A stretch of DNA of 64,000 bases, taken from assembly GCA_963555705.1 (NCBI GenBank), contig OY743174.1:56690234-56754233 (forward strand). The letters are read 5' to 3'. Of the stretch, positions 1 through 11,008 are shown piece after piece (position 1 is the stretch's first letter; each line of letters starts with the position of its first letter). Below the pieces are notes generated by a model that was given only the letters and a program-made list of their open reading frames with translations, did not search any database and was not told the origin of the DNA. This DNA comes from Ligustrum vulgare. Taxonomy: Eukaryota; Streptophyta; Magnoliopsida; Lamiales; Oleaceae. The translations under genes and the position numbers were made by a program.

Positions 1-1730
1 TATTTTTTGGAAGAATGTGTGGTTAAAAAATATTTGAAAAATAAAAAATATTAGACTTGACTAAAATGGATGGTTGAGATTGAGTGATGAATAAATTTGA
101 TTGTAAAAAAATGGGACCAAACATGGATGACTTCGGTTCCATTCCATCGACTCTTCTTGCACAAACCGAAAGGTTTAGGACCGGCAACAATCACTCATTT
201 GTATAACATATAACCCATGTTTTGACCATATTTTCTAAAATTCATTTTTCATCAAAGTCATTTCAATCGGACATTTTATGGTACCACCTTTTAATAATAT
301 ATATATATATAGACACACACACACATCACATGTCGTGCAAAATTGTCGTATTAGAGAGAGAGTGTGTTATTCATGTAGAGAAATATGGGTATTAATTGAG
401 AACAAATGTATTTATGTGAGTCTTTAAGATTACAGAAAGGAGAGACAACAGCTAGCTGCTATACTATAAAGTTTGTATTAATGGGGATTAATTAAGGTTT
501 CCTTTTGTTGATTAAGATATTATATGAGGATATAATATTTGTGGCCAACCATGAAATAAACATGAACAAAACATGGAAAGAAAGAGTTATCGAGTAGCAA
601 GGAGTCTAAATTTATTGTACTCATTTCTTTGTAACATTTGAGTGTGTCACTGTTCAAAGTTCGATACATCGCTATGATTTTGAAGTCATGTCTTTCTTAA
701 TGTCTCAAATTCGTTTCCCTGAAATTTTTATACTTTAAAATTATAACTATGTATCAAAATAATTTGTCAAATAACCCTTAAATTTATTTTAAATTCCATC
801 CATAAAATATAACATTAGGAGTCTTTTCCTCTAGAATTTGACTTGCAATTGATTATATTTCACGGAAAATGATTTTTTGTACAAAATCTGCACTCATACA
901 TATCTCAATGTAAATGAATAGACGGGGAGAGAAGCTATAGTGAGACATCTGTACATCTGTAATTCTATACGACTAGCATAATTGATATTTTACATGTACT
1001 GGGTTAATTAACTATGAACAGCGAAAAAAAAATCTTTTTCCATAACTTTAAATTGAATATTCAACAATAACAATTTTACCAAAATATTAACTTTACCATT
1101 TATTTTAAACCCTTACATTATAAGCTCGGTTTGGTGGCAAAAATAAATGGAATTTGATTTATAATGTGTATTATTTGGGTTCTCTATGTAAGATGTGTGG
1201 TTAAAAATTGGACAGAGAAAATGTGTGTGGTTACAAAGTGATTTAAAAAATTGTGCCCATTGTAATTTGAAATTATAAATTTTACCTAACAGACCCATAG
1301 TCGGGTTGTACCTACTGACAGCAAAATATTTCGTCCTTGTCGTGTGCCTCCTTGTAGTAAAAATTAGTTGACAAGCTTTAGACCTTAACTAATTGAGGCA
1401 CATCCTGCAATTTACCTCCTCCACATGGCTCTAGGGGGCAGGGCATTAGGGGTGGTCAAGGTTGCAGTTCAACCTTTTTGAGACGGACACTCGTCCTATC
1501 AGAGAATCTTTTGTCCCACCTTTTATATTGCCTCGTGCATGATTGGCAACGAATGGGTGTTTAGCTATGTTTGACAATAATTTATTATTCATAAATTGGT
1601 TTATTTATATTTTTGAGATAAAATGCGTTTTTAAAAAGTGGAAAGAGAAAATGTGTGTAATTAAAAAGTAGTTTGTGAAATTGTGTTTTTCATAAAATTG
1701 CATTAAACAGTAAAGTCTAAAAATAATCCT
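1..1730. other. AT-rich intergenic DNA with MITE-derived pieces
   Basis: No coding sequence is supported here. The stretch contains several copies of a word related to GATGTGTGGTTAAAAAGTG (near 12-30, 1188-1255 and 1617-1680), which is the interior of a MITE family scattered through the whole window. The short ORFs lack recognisable domains and are in AT-rich repeat sequence. Confidence 0.6.
295..325. repeat. (TA)n/(AC)n compound microsatellite
   Basis: An alternating AT run of about 16 bases is followed directly by an AC run. It is a simple sequence repeat with no gene next to it. Confidence 0.9.
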
Positions 1731-1737
1731 GATGTTA

Positions 1738-3170
1738 CCACTGAAAGGTATAAAGTAAGACTCGTGACTAAAGATTTTCAACAAACCCCTAGTACTATTA
1801 TTTTGAGACTTTCAGTCCAATTATTAAACCATCCACAATCAGAATTATTTTGACCTTGGCTGCCATCTTTAACTGAGACATTGAACATATTGATATAAAT
1901 AATGCTTTCCTAAATATTGATACTGAAAAATCAATTTATGTCTTAGCATGAAGGCTTTGTAAACTCTCAATGTGCCACTCATGTTTGTAAATTGAACAAG
2001 GTCTTGTATGGCTTGCAATAATCCCTAAGTACTTGGTTTGGACTTTGGAAAACTGAAGTGTGCTTTTCTTGACTGTGGTTTTATCAATTCTTGTCAGATA
2101 CTAACTTGTTCATATATCATCGTGAAGGAAAATACTTGTTTGTATTGGTTTATGTGGATGATATACTCATCACCGGCACTGATCATAAACAGGTGCTTCA
2201 AGTAGTTCATGACTAAAATGTGAGGTTAGCCTCGAGATTTCTTAGATTCTTGAAATATTTTCTTGGTTTTCAAGCCACTAGAAATCAATCTGTGATATAT
2301 TTTACTCAAACCAAATATGTACACGATCTATTAGCAAAAACAAACATGTTGGAAGCAAATGGATGCAACACTTCCATGTGTACTAGACATAAATTATCTT
2401 TCGGTAACAGTTATACATTTGAAACCCCACACTTTATAGATCCATGGGTAGAACCTTACAATACCTAACCATATCAGACTTGATATAGTCTCCTATATTA
2501 ACAAGATGAGTCAATTCTTACATGCTCCTATTGTTCTGCATTGGTAAGCGTATCAACGTGTGTCAAGATATCTTAAGAACAGTACTACATTTGGTGTTTG
2601 TTTCAAACCAACTACTGAATTGAAATTAGAAACTTATTCAGATGCTGAGTGGGCACGTTATGTTGATGATAGAAGGTCTACCAGATGATATTGTGTGTTT
2701 ACTGGTGGTAAACTTATTCAATGGTGCTCTTTGAAAATAAAAAGTGGTTACTTGATTTAGTACCAAATTTGAATATCCCGTACTAGCACATGCTGTCACT
2801 GACATTGTCTGGACCAGAAATATGAACTTCACATTGATTTGCCTCCCAACACTATTATTTGGTGTGATAATATAAGTGCAGGTTCTTTGTTTGCAAACTC
2901 GATGTTTCAACAAAGAACAAAACACGTAGTCATTGATATACATTTTATTAGATGGTAGGTTATGACTAAGGAACTTCAAGTTGAAAACATTTCTACAAAG
3001 AATCAAATTGCGGACGTTCTGACAAAACTACTTCCTGCTAAAATTTGTTTTGATCCAAGATTATTGGTTCACCAGGTTCACCACAATTGTGCTTGCATGG
3101 GGGGTTATCAAAATATAGTGTCATGTATTGTATTTGTATTTAACGAAAGATGTTTTTCATTCTAAAATAT
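1738..3170 (+). pseudogene. Ty1/copia retrotransposon pol remnant (RT and RNase H)
   Basis: The + strand encodes, in broken pieces, the second half of a copia polyprotein. Near 1740 is a YKVRLVTKDF-like segment that begins the reverse transcriptase. The catalytic YVDD motif followed by ILITG lies at 2151-2175, and FLGFQATR with a YV.DLL segment lies at 2250-2340. The RNase H motif YSDAEWA is at 2633-2655. The terminal NQIADVLTK segment, typical of the end of copia pol, is at 3001-3030. A six-G polypurine stretch at 3099-3104 probably marks the polypurine tract before a lost 3' LTR. Frameshifts and stops occur throughout, and gag, protease and integrase are absent or unrecognisable. It is an old, dead fragment. 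RT and RNase H identity is clear; the lineage within copia is not. Confidence 0.85.
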
Positions 3171-3439
3171 ACATGTACCAATTCAATTCATTATGTTAAT
3201 TGATTAAGCCTCTATTAGGTAAATTATTTATAAACAATATATTTTTTCAAATTACTTTCTAATCACACACATTTCTCTAAATCACATTTAAACCACATAT
3301 TTTACCTCGAAGAAATCACATTCTTTGTTTAAAAATAATTTTTTTTACCAAAAAGAGATTTAGATATTTTCCTCTCTATATGCTAAATTCAACTTAAAAA
3401 AAAAAAAAAATCAAAAACAAAAAAACTTCACTCAGCAAG

Positions 3440-4600
3440 GTTTATAATTGTGAAAATTACACGATAACCCGATTTTAAATTTCATACTTCGAAAAACAAG
3501 TTTGCAACTTATTCATACTAAAATTAGGATACAATCCACATTTAAATATTAAATAATAACATTTGTTAAATTGTTATAATTAATACCAAAATTGGGCCTA
3601 CAAAATTCCGACCAAATTTCCTTTCGCGCCAATCTCCCTCTCCCTCCCCCCATCCTACCCACTAGACATTAGTAGTGTTGACGGCGTCTCTAGCTCGCCT
3701 ATATACATGTTCATGGTCTTCTTCACCTGTGGATCGAAGTAGTCGCACATGAGTGAATCGAAGTGGTCACATGTGGCACCGTCCTTGGTTTCACGGTCAT
3801 GCACAATATATCACCGATGTGCAACCGTCATTGACTGTGCAAATGGTGCGATGGTGTTTGGTGTCTGTGTGTGCGTTTGGAGACAGTAATGTGGTGGCGT
3901 TGATTTGTTGTGGTGGTGGTGGTTCGTAGCTGGAAATGGTGCTAGTGGTTTGGTGATTTGTGGTTATCATTGGAGGCGAATTTGTGTGGGATTGATTTTG
4001 GGACAAATGTTTTTGCGACGTTTTGGGACGGGTTTTTTTGCCACCATCGACGTCGATCTATCATTATATGTGCACAGTGGTTGGTTTGGTGGTGGTGGTG
4101 GCTATGGCAATAGTTGTAGTTGTGGGGCGGGTGATTGTTGTTGGTGGTGGTGGGGTGAGGGTGGGGATGAAATTGTGACCAATTATTGAAATCATGACCA
4201 ATTAAATTGTAATCGTGACTCATAATTTTTTAACCTATGACCAATTAATTTGAGATTTGTGGCGTGAAATAAGTTGTGACTTATAAAACTTGTGAATTGT
4301 GATTAAGAAATAAGTTGTGATCTATAAAATTGGTAATTTGTAACTAAGAATAAGTTGTGATCTATAAAATTCGTGATTCGTGATGGAGAAATAAGTTGTG
4401 ACTTACAAGATTTTTAATTTGTGGCTGAAAAATAAATCATAATTAATTAACTTGATAAATTGTGACCTATAAATTTGTGAATGTAGCTTAAAATGTATAT
4501 TATTGTACCTTAACCTATTTAATTAATAAAATATATTTAATTATATATTTTTTATAATTAAAACCTGATTTTTGAATTTAAACATTAAAGTTTCTTAAAT
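3440..4600. repeat. Repeat with GC-rich core and repeated TTGTGACCTATAAA-like words
   Basis: A relatively GC-rich core (about 3600-4170, rich in TGGTGG triplets) is followed by an AT-rich stretch (4180-4480) in which variants of TTGTGACTTATAAAATT recur about every 40-50 bases. The outer parts carry CCTGATTTTTGAA-like and ACACGATAACCCGATTTT-like segments that resemble each other in inverted orientation. The same words appear on the opposite strand at 25.2-26.4 kb, so these look like two copies of one nonautonomous, perhaps MULE-type, family. ORFs in the core are low-complexity and on both strands; I do not call a gene. Confidence 0.45.
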
Positions 4601-4898
4601 TGGGATTTTCATATTTCAAACACTGGATATGTATTTTTCTTTTTATAATTATGTCTTTGTTAGGTTATATTTAAAATTTTCTCTTTTTTTCTACCGTACT
4701 CAATCTCAATCATCAAAAGTCAAATCAATAATATTTGACTTTCCAACCAAATTTCATCATTCTATTTTTCTAAAAATCACTATTCATTTTAAAAAAATAA
4801 TTTTTAAACAATACCAAACACACTCATTATTGAAATTATAAAAATATTTTAAATCGAAACGGAAGCTATGAATTTTGGGCTTTCTCGAGTCCCTCGGC

Positions 4899-4906
4899 TT
4901 TCGCGC
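4899..4906 (+). promoter_or_regulatory. E2F-type site upstream of APC11
   Basis: TTTCGCGC matches the plant E2F consensus TTTSSCGC. It lies about 125 bases upstream of a probable 5'UTR splice donor (AG|GTTAGG at 5033), so it falls in the expected promoter of the APC11 gene. E2F control of a cell-cycle gene is plausible, but a single 8-base match is weak evidence. Confidence 0.45.
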
Positions 4907-5439
4907 CTCTATCTATACGGGCTTTTAAAACCGCCCGATTGACATGCACTTGTGAATTTATAAAAAAGAAAAAATAACTGTTCAGTTTTTGGTGTCGAGT
5001 TTGAAAAGAAAAACGCGCCGATTTCCAATCAGGTTAGGTACTCCGTTGATCATCTGTTTGTTTTTTCTTTATGTCACGTATCATGTTTAATGTTTGAGAT
5101 TTATTTGAAAGTTTTCTGTAATGAAATCTTTAGAAATATTATTCTGACTTAGCCAGAGGACGTATCAACTATCCCTCTCTGTGGGGGAGAAGCGACGAGA
5201 GAATGTATATTGCGAGGCTGTAACTTTGCATATCAAGGGAACGATAGTTTAGATTTTGGATGAAATCATAGAGACGGAGACTGAGTTCGGATGATGGAGA
5301 TGAGGGTGGGTGGGTGGATTGGGTGGTGTTAACTACGGGAGTTAATGTTTGATGAAATGCCGCTAAGAATTCGATTGAGGATGGAAGGGTTTCTACTTAT
5401 TATATACTGGGTATCTGTTATATGGGAAACGGGTGGGAG

Positions 5440-5505
5440 AAATTGGGGAGGGGTGTGGGTGGGGAGGGATGGGATGGGATGGGATCCGATGGGATGGAAT
5501 GGATT
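5440..5505 (+). repeat. (GGGAT)n short tandem run in APC11 5'UTR intron
   Basis: Repeated GGGAT/GGGATGG units with many G runs lie in the probable 5'UTR intron (5033-6014). ORFs covering this stretch on both strands are low-complexity artefacts of the repeat. The G runs could form a G-quadruplex on the sense strand of the intron. Confidence 0.7.
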
Positions 5506-6024
5506 TTTTATGGCAGGGGTATCTGGCAAACTGGAAGAGGGAGGTCTCAGGTCTGGAATTGAAAATTTGGTGTACAAATCTTGTGTGCACAGATAATGGG
5601 TTTCAGAAAAAGAGGATTTGATGAAGTTATAATATAAAATTATTTCTCCATTCCAAGACCATGCGTCCAGTTACAACCATAAATTCAATTTACTCTTAAA
5701 TATTTGCATACTGGAAAAGGGTCATATGCTTTTCGTTCTGAATGTTACATTTTAAAGTTCTTTCAAGTTGACCAATTGTTTAGTATAACTCGTGTATAAC
5801 AATAATGATGGCAATGTTGATGTGGATTGTGGTGGAAGTTTCAATTATTTGTTCAAGATTGTGCACAACTTTTAAGTTTTATTGAGCTTTTAAAAGAATG
5901 TTTCATGCATAAAAAAGGAAAAAAGAAAAAAAAGAAACACGTTTTTTTGTGTTTTAAGAAAAAAAAAAAGAAGAAAAAGTATGTTTTCTAAAATATCATG
6001 TTATGATTTTGCAGGGACAAGAAT

Positions 6025-8840
6025 ATGAAAGTCAAGATTTTACGTATCCTTTATATGTAAATGCATAATTTAATATTCCTGTATTCATGCATTTATTTAA
6101 TTAGCATTAATTTAAGATAATATCACTAGGCAAGAATTCAAAGTTCTGTTTTAGTTATGGATATCTATAGCCAATTGAATGATTAGATTACTAGAAGCTT
6201 TATCTAATCATTTGGGATATGATCTAATCACCTGGCATAATTTTGCATTAATTTCGTGATTTGGTGTGATACTAAAATTCATAATCACTTTTTTACCTAA
6301 ATAATCGAGATATATATGACTTAGGTGCAAGCAGTTGAGTTTTATTCGGGAAGAAACCAGTATTTTATAGTAGAATGTAATGTTGAAGTAGATTTCCTGA
6401 AATTGATTAAAGCTTGTGTATATGACCTGTGGCGAATAGAAGACAAAAGGTCTAAGCTCTTTACACTATGTATGTATGGGTCTATCAAGTTTCTAGTTAT
6501 ATGGAGGTAGCTTGTTATATAACTTTTCAAAAGCGTCTCCTAATCATTGGATGGAAATCCAGCATTTCTGATTTCGCATTCATCAGGACTGAAGGTTTAG
6601 TTGAATGAATTAAAATGATTACTGGGCTGACTACATGGAAATGTTTATAGAAATTGTTCCACATGTCAGTTTTAACATCCAAGCATACTTCATTATGTAG
6701 TAGCACATATAATCAGATTGTCGTGTATTGAAGCTGCTTTAGGTACAAGATTAATTTGCTTTTAAGACCTGTGAGAAATGATTTCCTTAACCCAGTCATT
6801 CGTGGATACTGTTGGGCTTGATCAACAGAGTATGCTCTTTAATAGCTCTTCTTTTTGCTGATTTTCTGGAATTTAAATTATGTATGGAGATGAAATTATG
6901 TTCTTTAATAAATCACAGATGGCATGCTGTTGCTTCATGGACATGGGATGCTCAAGATGAAACTTGTGGTATTTGTAGGATGGCTTTTGATGGTTGTTGC
7001 CCTGATTGCAAACTCCCAGGGGATGATTGCCCTCTAAGTAAGTCTTGTCTTTGATGTTTTGATCTATTTAATGGATGATTCTCGTGAAATAATCTGTTCA
7101 ATTTCTTAGCCTTCCAGTCGGCTTCCTTGCTATCTTGACTTATTAAGCCCTTGTTTGATTGCCATACTTTTTGAAAAAAAGAGTTTTGAATAGTAGTTTT
7201 GGGAAATCGTGTGTTGAAAAAGTGGTTTGAAAAGTAAAAAATTGTGGGCTTGGTTTTTTTGGATGGTTGAGATTAATTACTATGGAAAAAAGTAGTATTT
7301 TTTATGAGAAAGTATGGTCTTCAAACAAGGGCTAAATGTATCAATATTATTATCTGTTTTAGTTGCATTATGTTCTCTTGTGAATTATGATTTTTTCTTT
7401 CTTTTTTGACTTGGTTAATGCCATTCTTGGAATGGTAGATGGGCATTCAATGATATGAAATTGTTTCATGACTCATTTTATTTGAATAACGACTCAAATC
7501 ACCCTTTGTTAGAATGGCACTGGAACCAAGGGCTTCAATTGAGGGCCGAGGCATAGGTTAACAGACAATCTTTTGAATGTGAAATTTATTTTCTGTTTTC
7601 ACCTTTCTTATAAATTAATTATTTTGAGATTTGGTCCTCATATAATAATTAATGTGAATTCATGACCTTGTATTACTACTTTGGGGTAAAAAGGATGGTT
7701 AAATATATGAAGTTTTATTGTTGTAAAATTTGATGTCAACTTTCAAATTTTATTTAACATTGAATTATGGATACATTGTGGTTATGCTTGGCAAGCCTTA
7801 TGAGATAGTAACGGTTTCCCTCACAAAAATGTCAAGACACTTGGTCTTGGTCTTCTTTGCAAATCCAACCCCCCCCCCCCCCCCCCCCCTCCCAACATTT
7901 TGTTAACGTAAGGACAGGTATCCTTGTGTTTAAAATTGGTTGGTACCTGGTGATTGAACATTGAGTGGAGACCTTTTCTCTACTTATTTCCCTGAATGGT
8001 ACCTGTGCTGCTTATGTTCTTGAACAGATGACCATGTTTCGTGATTTCAGTATCTTGTAAATACTCACCTGTTACTAAATCTAAGCCCCATTTGATGTTG
8101 TTTAAAAATAGTGTATTTGAAATAAATAGTAATTTTTAGGAGAATGCGTGGTTAGAAAGTAAGGAACTTTTTTATTTTTTATGTGTAATAATATTTTATT
8201 AATAAATGTATGATTAAAAAGAATGGAGAGAAAAATGTGTAAAAAATTTATAGGGTATCAAACAGGGGCCTAACCACTTCTGGGTTAGGTTTGCATGTTG
8301 CTTCATGTTCGATTCTACTAATAGGGGCTTTTCACTGTGACCTTGAGCTTGCTGAATAGACCTGAAACTTCTGTGATATTAGCTGGATTAACCTTGAATT
8401 GTAACTTTATATCTGACAATGAGTGCGAACACAAGCATAAAAGCAAATGAAAAGATATTTCTGAGAGCAGACATGGCTGAGATGTGTTATTGTCTGCATG
8501 TGTTTGTGTGTATTGTAGCTAAGGCAACTAGGGGCGGTCCTGAGGCTATGTTCATGTCGGCAAGAGAAAATAAAATTTCTACTATCACACGTTAATTTGT
8601 TTATGTCGGCAAGAGAAAGTAAAATTTCTACTATCACACACGTTCATTTGTTTATGTCGGCAAGAGAAAGTAAAATTTGGCATCCAGCCGGATAATAACC
8701 ATTTGTTGACTAATCTTTATGCAGTCTGGGGTGCTTGCAACCATGCCTTTCATCTTCACTGCATCTTGAAGTGGGTGAATTCGCAAACTCCTCAAGCACA
8801 TTGCCCCATGTGCCGTAGAGAATGGCAATTTAAAGGATGA
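6025..8840 (+). CDS. APC11: Anaphase-promoting complex subunit 11 (APC11), RING-H2 ubiquitin ligase subunit
   Basis: The three coding exons are 6025-6043, about 6918-7037 and 8725-8840. Together they give 84 residues, the usual APC11 length. The product begins MKVKIL, followed by RWHAVASWTWDAQDETC, and ends RREWQFKG. The zinc ligands are all present: Cys23, Cys26, Cys51, His53, His56, Cys59, Cys73 and Cys76 form the RING-H2, and Cys34, Cys37, Cys44 and His58 bind the extra zinc. In the family APC11 pairs with the cullin APC2 and recruits the E2, so the complex can mark cyclins and securin for destruction in mitosis. Intron 2 (7038-8724) is GT-AG and fits exactly (A|GTAAGT, GCAG|TC). The exon 1-2 join is unusual: an arginine codon is needed there, but canonical GT-AG cutting shifts the frame. 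A 5'UTR intron is likely at 5033-6014 (AG|GTTAGG to TTTTGCAG). Intron 2 holds two MITEs and a tandem repeat. Confidence 0.93.
6043..6918 (+). other. Probable U12-type intron 1 of APC11 with unusual ends
   Basis: The donor side reads TTAC|GTATCCTTT, an exact match to the minor-spliceosome 5' site, at 6044-6052. Near the acceptor, TTCTTTAAT (6901-6909) differs at one position from the U12 branch-point consensus and lies 10 bases from CACAG (6914-6918). A perfect TTCCTTAAC copy also sits at 6783-6791, followed at once by CCAG, but joining there does not restore the protein. Keeping Arg7 and Trp8 in frame needs junctions such as GT..CA or TA..AG, because GT..AG removes one base too many. Either the termini are noncanonical or this allele carries a one-base change. 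Confidence 0.6.
7147..7332. mobile_element. Tourist-like MITE in APC11 intron 2
   Basis: The ends are GCCCTTGTTTGATTGCCATA and, inverted, GCCCTTGTTTGAAGACCATA. A TAA duplication flanks them at 7144-7146 and 7333-7335. The 3-bp TAA target and the terminal sequence suit PIF/Harbinger (Tourist) MITEs. It has no coding capacity. Confidence 0.85.
7869..7889 (+). repeat. Poly-C run in APC11 intron 2
   Basis: An uninterrupted run of about 21 C lies inside the intron. Its exact length may reflect sequencing slippage. Confidence 0.8.
8085..8270. mobile_element. Second Tourist-like MITE in APC11 intron 2
   Basis: The terminal repeats GCCCCATTTGATG and (inverted) GGCCCCTGTTTGATACC are flanked by TAA (8082-8084 and 8271-8273). 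The interior has the common GTGTGGTTAGAAAGT word. It belongs to the same broad family as the copy at 7147-7332. Confidence 0.8.
8551..8680 (+). repeat. About 50-bp tandem repeat, 2.6 copies, near intron 2 acceptor
   Basis: The word ATGTCGGCAAGAGAAA recurs at 8554, 8603 and 8653, followed each time by TAAAATTT and, in the first two, CTACTATCACAC. The array stops about 45 bases before the APC11 exon 3 acceptor at 8724. Confidence 0.85.
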
Positions 8841-8990
8841 AATCCACCTGCGTGAGCTGTTCTTTCTCTTGCCTTTAGTTTGTTCCTTTTGTTTTGTTCT
8901 AATCTAATCCAATTAGACAAATAGTATGAGGTGTTGAACTGTGCAATTTGCTGCTTCTATATTTGAACCTTTCTATCAAACAACATTTTG

Positions 8991-9161
8991 GGCCTTGTTT
9001 GGTTGAGATTAAAATTATATTTTTAGTAGATTTTTTTTATAAAAGTTGATAGAATGTGTGGTTGAAAAGTTGTGAGCCCTATAAAAATGTGGGTTTAAAA
9101 TTAATTATTGATTTTGAGTTAGAATTTAATCAAAATTTGAAGCAGTACCAAATGCGGCTGA
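8991..9161. mobile_element. Degenerate MITE downstream of APC11
   Basis: The left end GGCCTTGTTTGGTTGAG and the right end (inverted) CAGCCGCATTTGGTAC resemble the Tourist-like copies, and the interior has GAATGTGTGGTTGAAAAGT. No clear target duplication was seen, so the edges are approximate. Confidence 0.5.
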
Positions 9162-9352
9162 ATGTTTACTTTACTAATGAAATACAGCGTTACACACGAA
9201 AAACCAAACCAAGTCACTGACAGAGAACACTTATTGACAAAACGTCAAAACATACATGTGATATTGATAGTAGAAATATTAAATCAGCCCTACACCGCAC
9301 AAATGAACGGGCTGAAAAGACTTTTATAACCCTTCACGTCTCTTGTTCGAAT

Positions 9353-9420
9353 TTACCTGTGAAAAATATCAGGAAAAAATAGATATTATTATATTTGTAA
9401 TGAATAAAAGTCAACCGATA

Positions 9421-9454
<34 letters not shown>

Positions 9455-9741
9455 TACGCAAGAGTTGAATGATAGGAGGAATGGGATGAGTTCTTGGTGA
9501 TGGCATAGATAGCATAAATGATTCCGGGAAGGTAACCGAAGATGGTCAGCAGGACACAGATCCAGAACTCCATCTGTGTAAAAATGCTAAATTATTCTTT
9601 ATAGTTAAGAATATGCAATTTATTTAAAAGAAAATATAAAAAAGTAGGTACCCCGCAGGCAAATTTAAGGAATACACCAAGGGGAGGCAAAAGAATGGCC
9701 AAAAGAATGTCGAGGCAAGTTGCTGTTCCTTCATTTGCCAT
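9353..9741 (-). CDS. RCI2: RCI2/PMP3-family small hydrophobic membrane protein
   Basis: Exon 1 is 9652-9741 and starts MANEGTATCLDILLAILLPP. Exon 2 starts at 9573 (MEFWICVLLTIFGYLPGIIY). The join FACG|MEFWIC falls at the conserved RCI2 intron position (donor G|GTACC at 9651, acceptor ACACAG). Two transmembrane segments are visible, at about residues 9-28 and 32-52, as in PF01679. These proteins sit in the plasma membrane or tonoplast and in plants are induced by cold, salt and ABA, affecting cation leak. A second intron is likely from 9457 (GC|GTACGT) to 9357 (TTTTTCACAG). It removes a TA/CA repeat and gives 69 residues ending HSTLA, close to family length. If retained, the frame runs on to 9334 and gives about 109 residues with a repeat-encoded YIYIYI tail. 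The product is certain; the C-terminus is not. APC11 lies tail-to-tail about 0.5 kb away. Confidence 0.9.
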
Positions 9742-9831
9742 CTCTGCTTTCGATATTGAAAATTATAGAGAAATTTTATAGAATCTCAGTTCAAATTTGA
9801 ATTGTGAACTCATCGATCGTCAGGAGTGGTA

Positions 9832-9869
9832 ATTTTATAGGCAGATGAGCGATTAAACATTGACACGTG
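9832..9869 (-). promoter_or_regulatory. RCI2 promoter: TATA box and G-box/ABRE core
   Basis: On the - strand CTATAAAATT (9831-9840) is a good TATA box about 90 bases above the RCI2 start codon. The palindrome CACGTG (9864-9869, inside ACACGTGT) lies about 25 bases further upstream. G-box/ABRE elements fit the ABA- and stress-responsive behaviour known for RCI2 genes. A second TATA-like CTATAAAAT is at about 9773-9782. Confidence 0.6.
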
Positions 9870-9989
9870 TTAGGTGCGGATTTGAGATATTTTTTTTGCA
9901 CGTTAGAGTGGGGCCACAATTTGCATTTCCTTAACTTCTGTTTGGGTTTCATTTTTACAAAAATGCTTTTTCCTAAAATTTATTTTTAA

Positions 9990-10061
9990 CCAAACATTCT
10001 TTAATAAAATAATATTATATGTACATTGTTTTTTAACCTCACATTCTCAAAAATTTCTATT

Positions 10062-10101
<40 letters not shown>

Positions 10102-10243
10102 AACTCATTAAAATTGAGCTCAAACCAAGAGAATGTTACAATATACGAATCACATCTCCAATGGTAGTCTATAATAGATCTATATCTTCTCCAAAGGAGG
10201 AGATGGAAACAAGATGTAAATTACATTTTATATTCATTTGCAC

Positions 10244-10283
<40 letters not shown>

Positions 10284-11000
10284 AATAAGATTTACGAGCG
10301 AATTTATTTTATAGCAAAAATAAAATTTATATATTATAATTTGCATATATTTTCATAGGAGTAGGATTTTGATTTAGATTTATCGAGATGTAAATTAGAA
10401 TGCAAAAGTGATTGCTAAACTATTAATTTGCTCTAAGAAAAGAAAAGAAAACCTCACAACAGATTATGTCAAGTCGAGTTATGCTATTTATACATAACTG
10501 TTTATCAATTGTGTTATATATACACTACTTGACAAACATTCATTAATTTACTAATCACATCATTTCCAAAATCAACAATCACAAACTTTTCAACACACAA
10601 TCGAATATCGGTACACGGATCTAGACAATTTGAATGTACAACCAAATTAATTCATGTCTCTCATGGTACACAAAGTTACCGTTCATCAAACCATAAAGAA
10701 CCCTAAATTATAGGTCATCAGACAACAAAGAACCCTATCGTTCTTCGACAAATAACCCTTCCCATGTAGAATTCTCACCAAGAAACCCAAACACAAAGAT
10801 GAAAGCGTAGAGCATGTTTGGTACCTTCCACTTTTTTTCATCGCATTTATTTTTAATAGTATATTATTATGAGACTCATCATTTTTTTTACATAACAACT
10901 TTTCAACATGTTCTCCTACCCAACTCTCGGCTCTAAACAACTCATAGAGATTAGAGAGTAAAGGAAGGTTTTACTACTTCCTATTAATTGGCAGTTAATT
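9990..11000. other. Intergenic DNA with two long (TA)n microsatellites
   Basis: (TA)n runs lie at about 10066-10095 and 10250-10277, about 180 bases apart. The ORF over them is repeat-driven, encoding YIYIYI. No other feature is supported. Confidence 0.7.
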
Positions 11001-11008
11001 AGCGTCTT

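Noticed and set aside
3797..4223. ORFs of up to 94 residues on both strands
   Set aside because: Low-complexity GGTGGTGG sequence read in several frames; no family is recognisable.
5329..5621. Overlapping ORFs on both strands rich in Gly/Trp or Pro/His
   Set aside because: They are translations of the GGGAT repeat in the APC11 leader intron, with no domain and mutual overlap.
6812..6918. N-terminal extension of the APC11 exon 2 ORF upstream of Trp8
   Set aside because: The residues before HRW come from intron sequence; the family starts MKVKILRW, encoded at 6025.
10026..10358. 110-residue ORF on the + strand
   Set aside because: Mostly (YI)n from two TA microsatellites.
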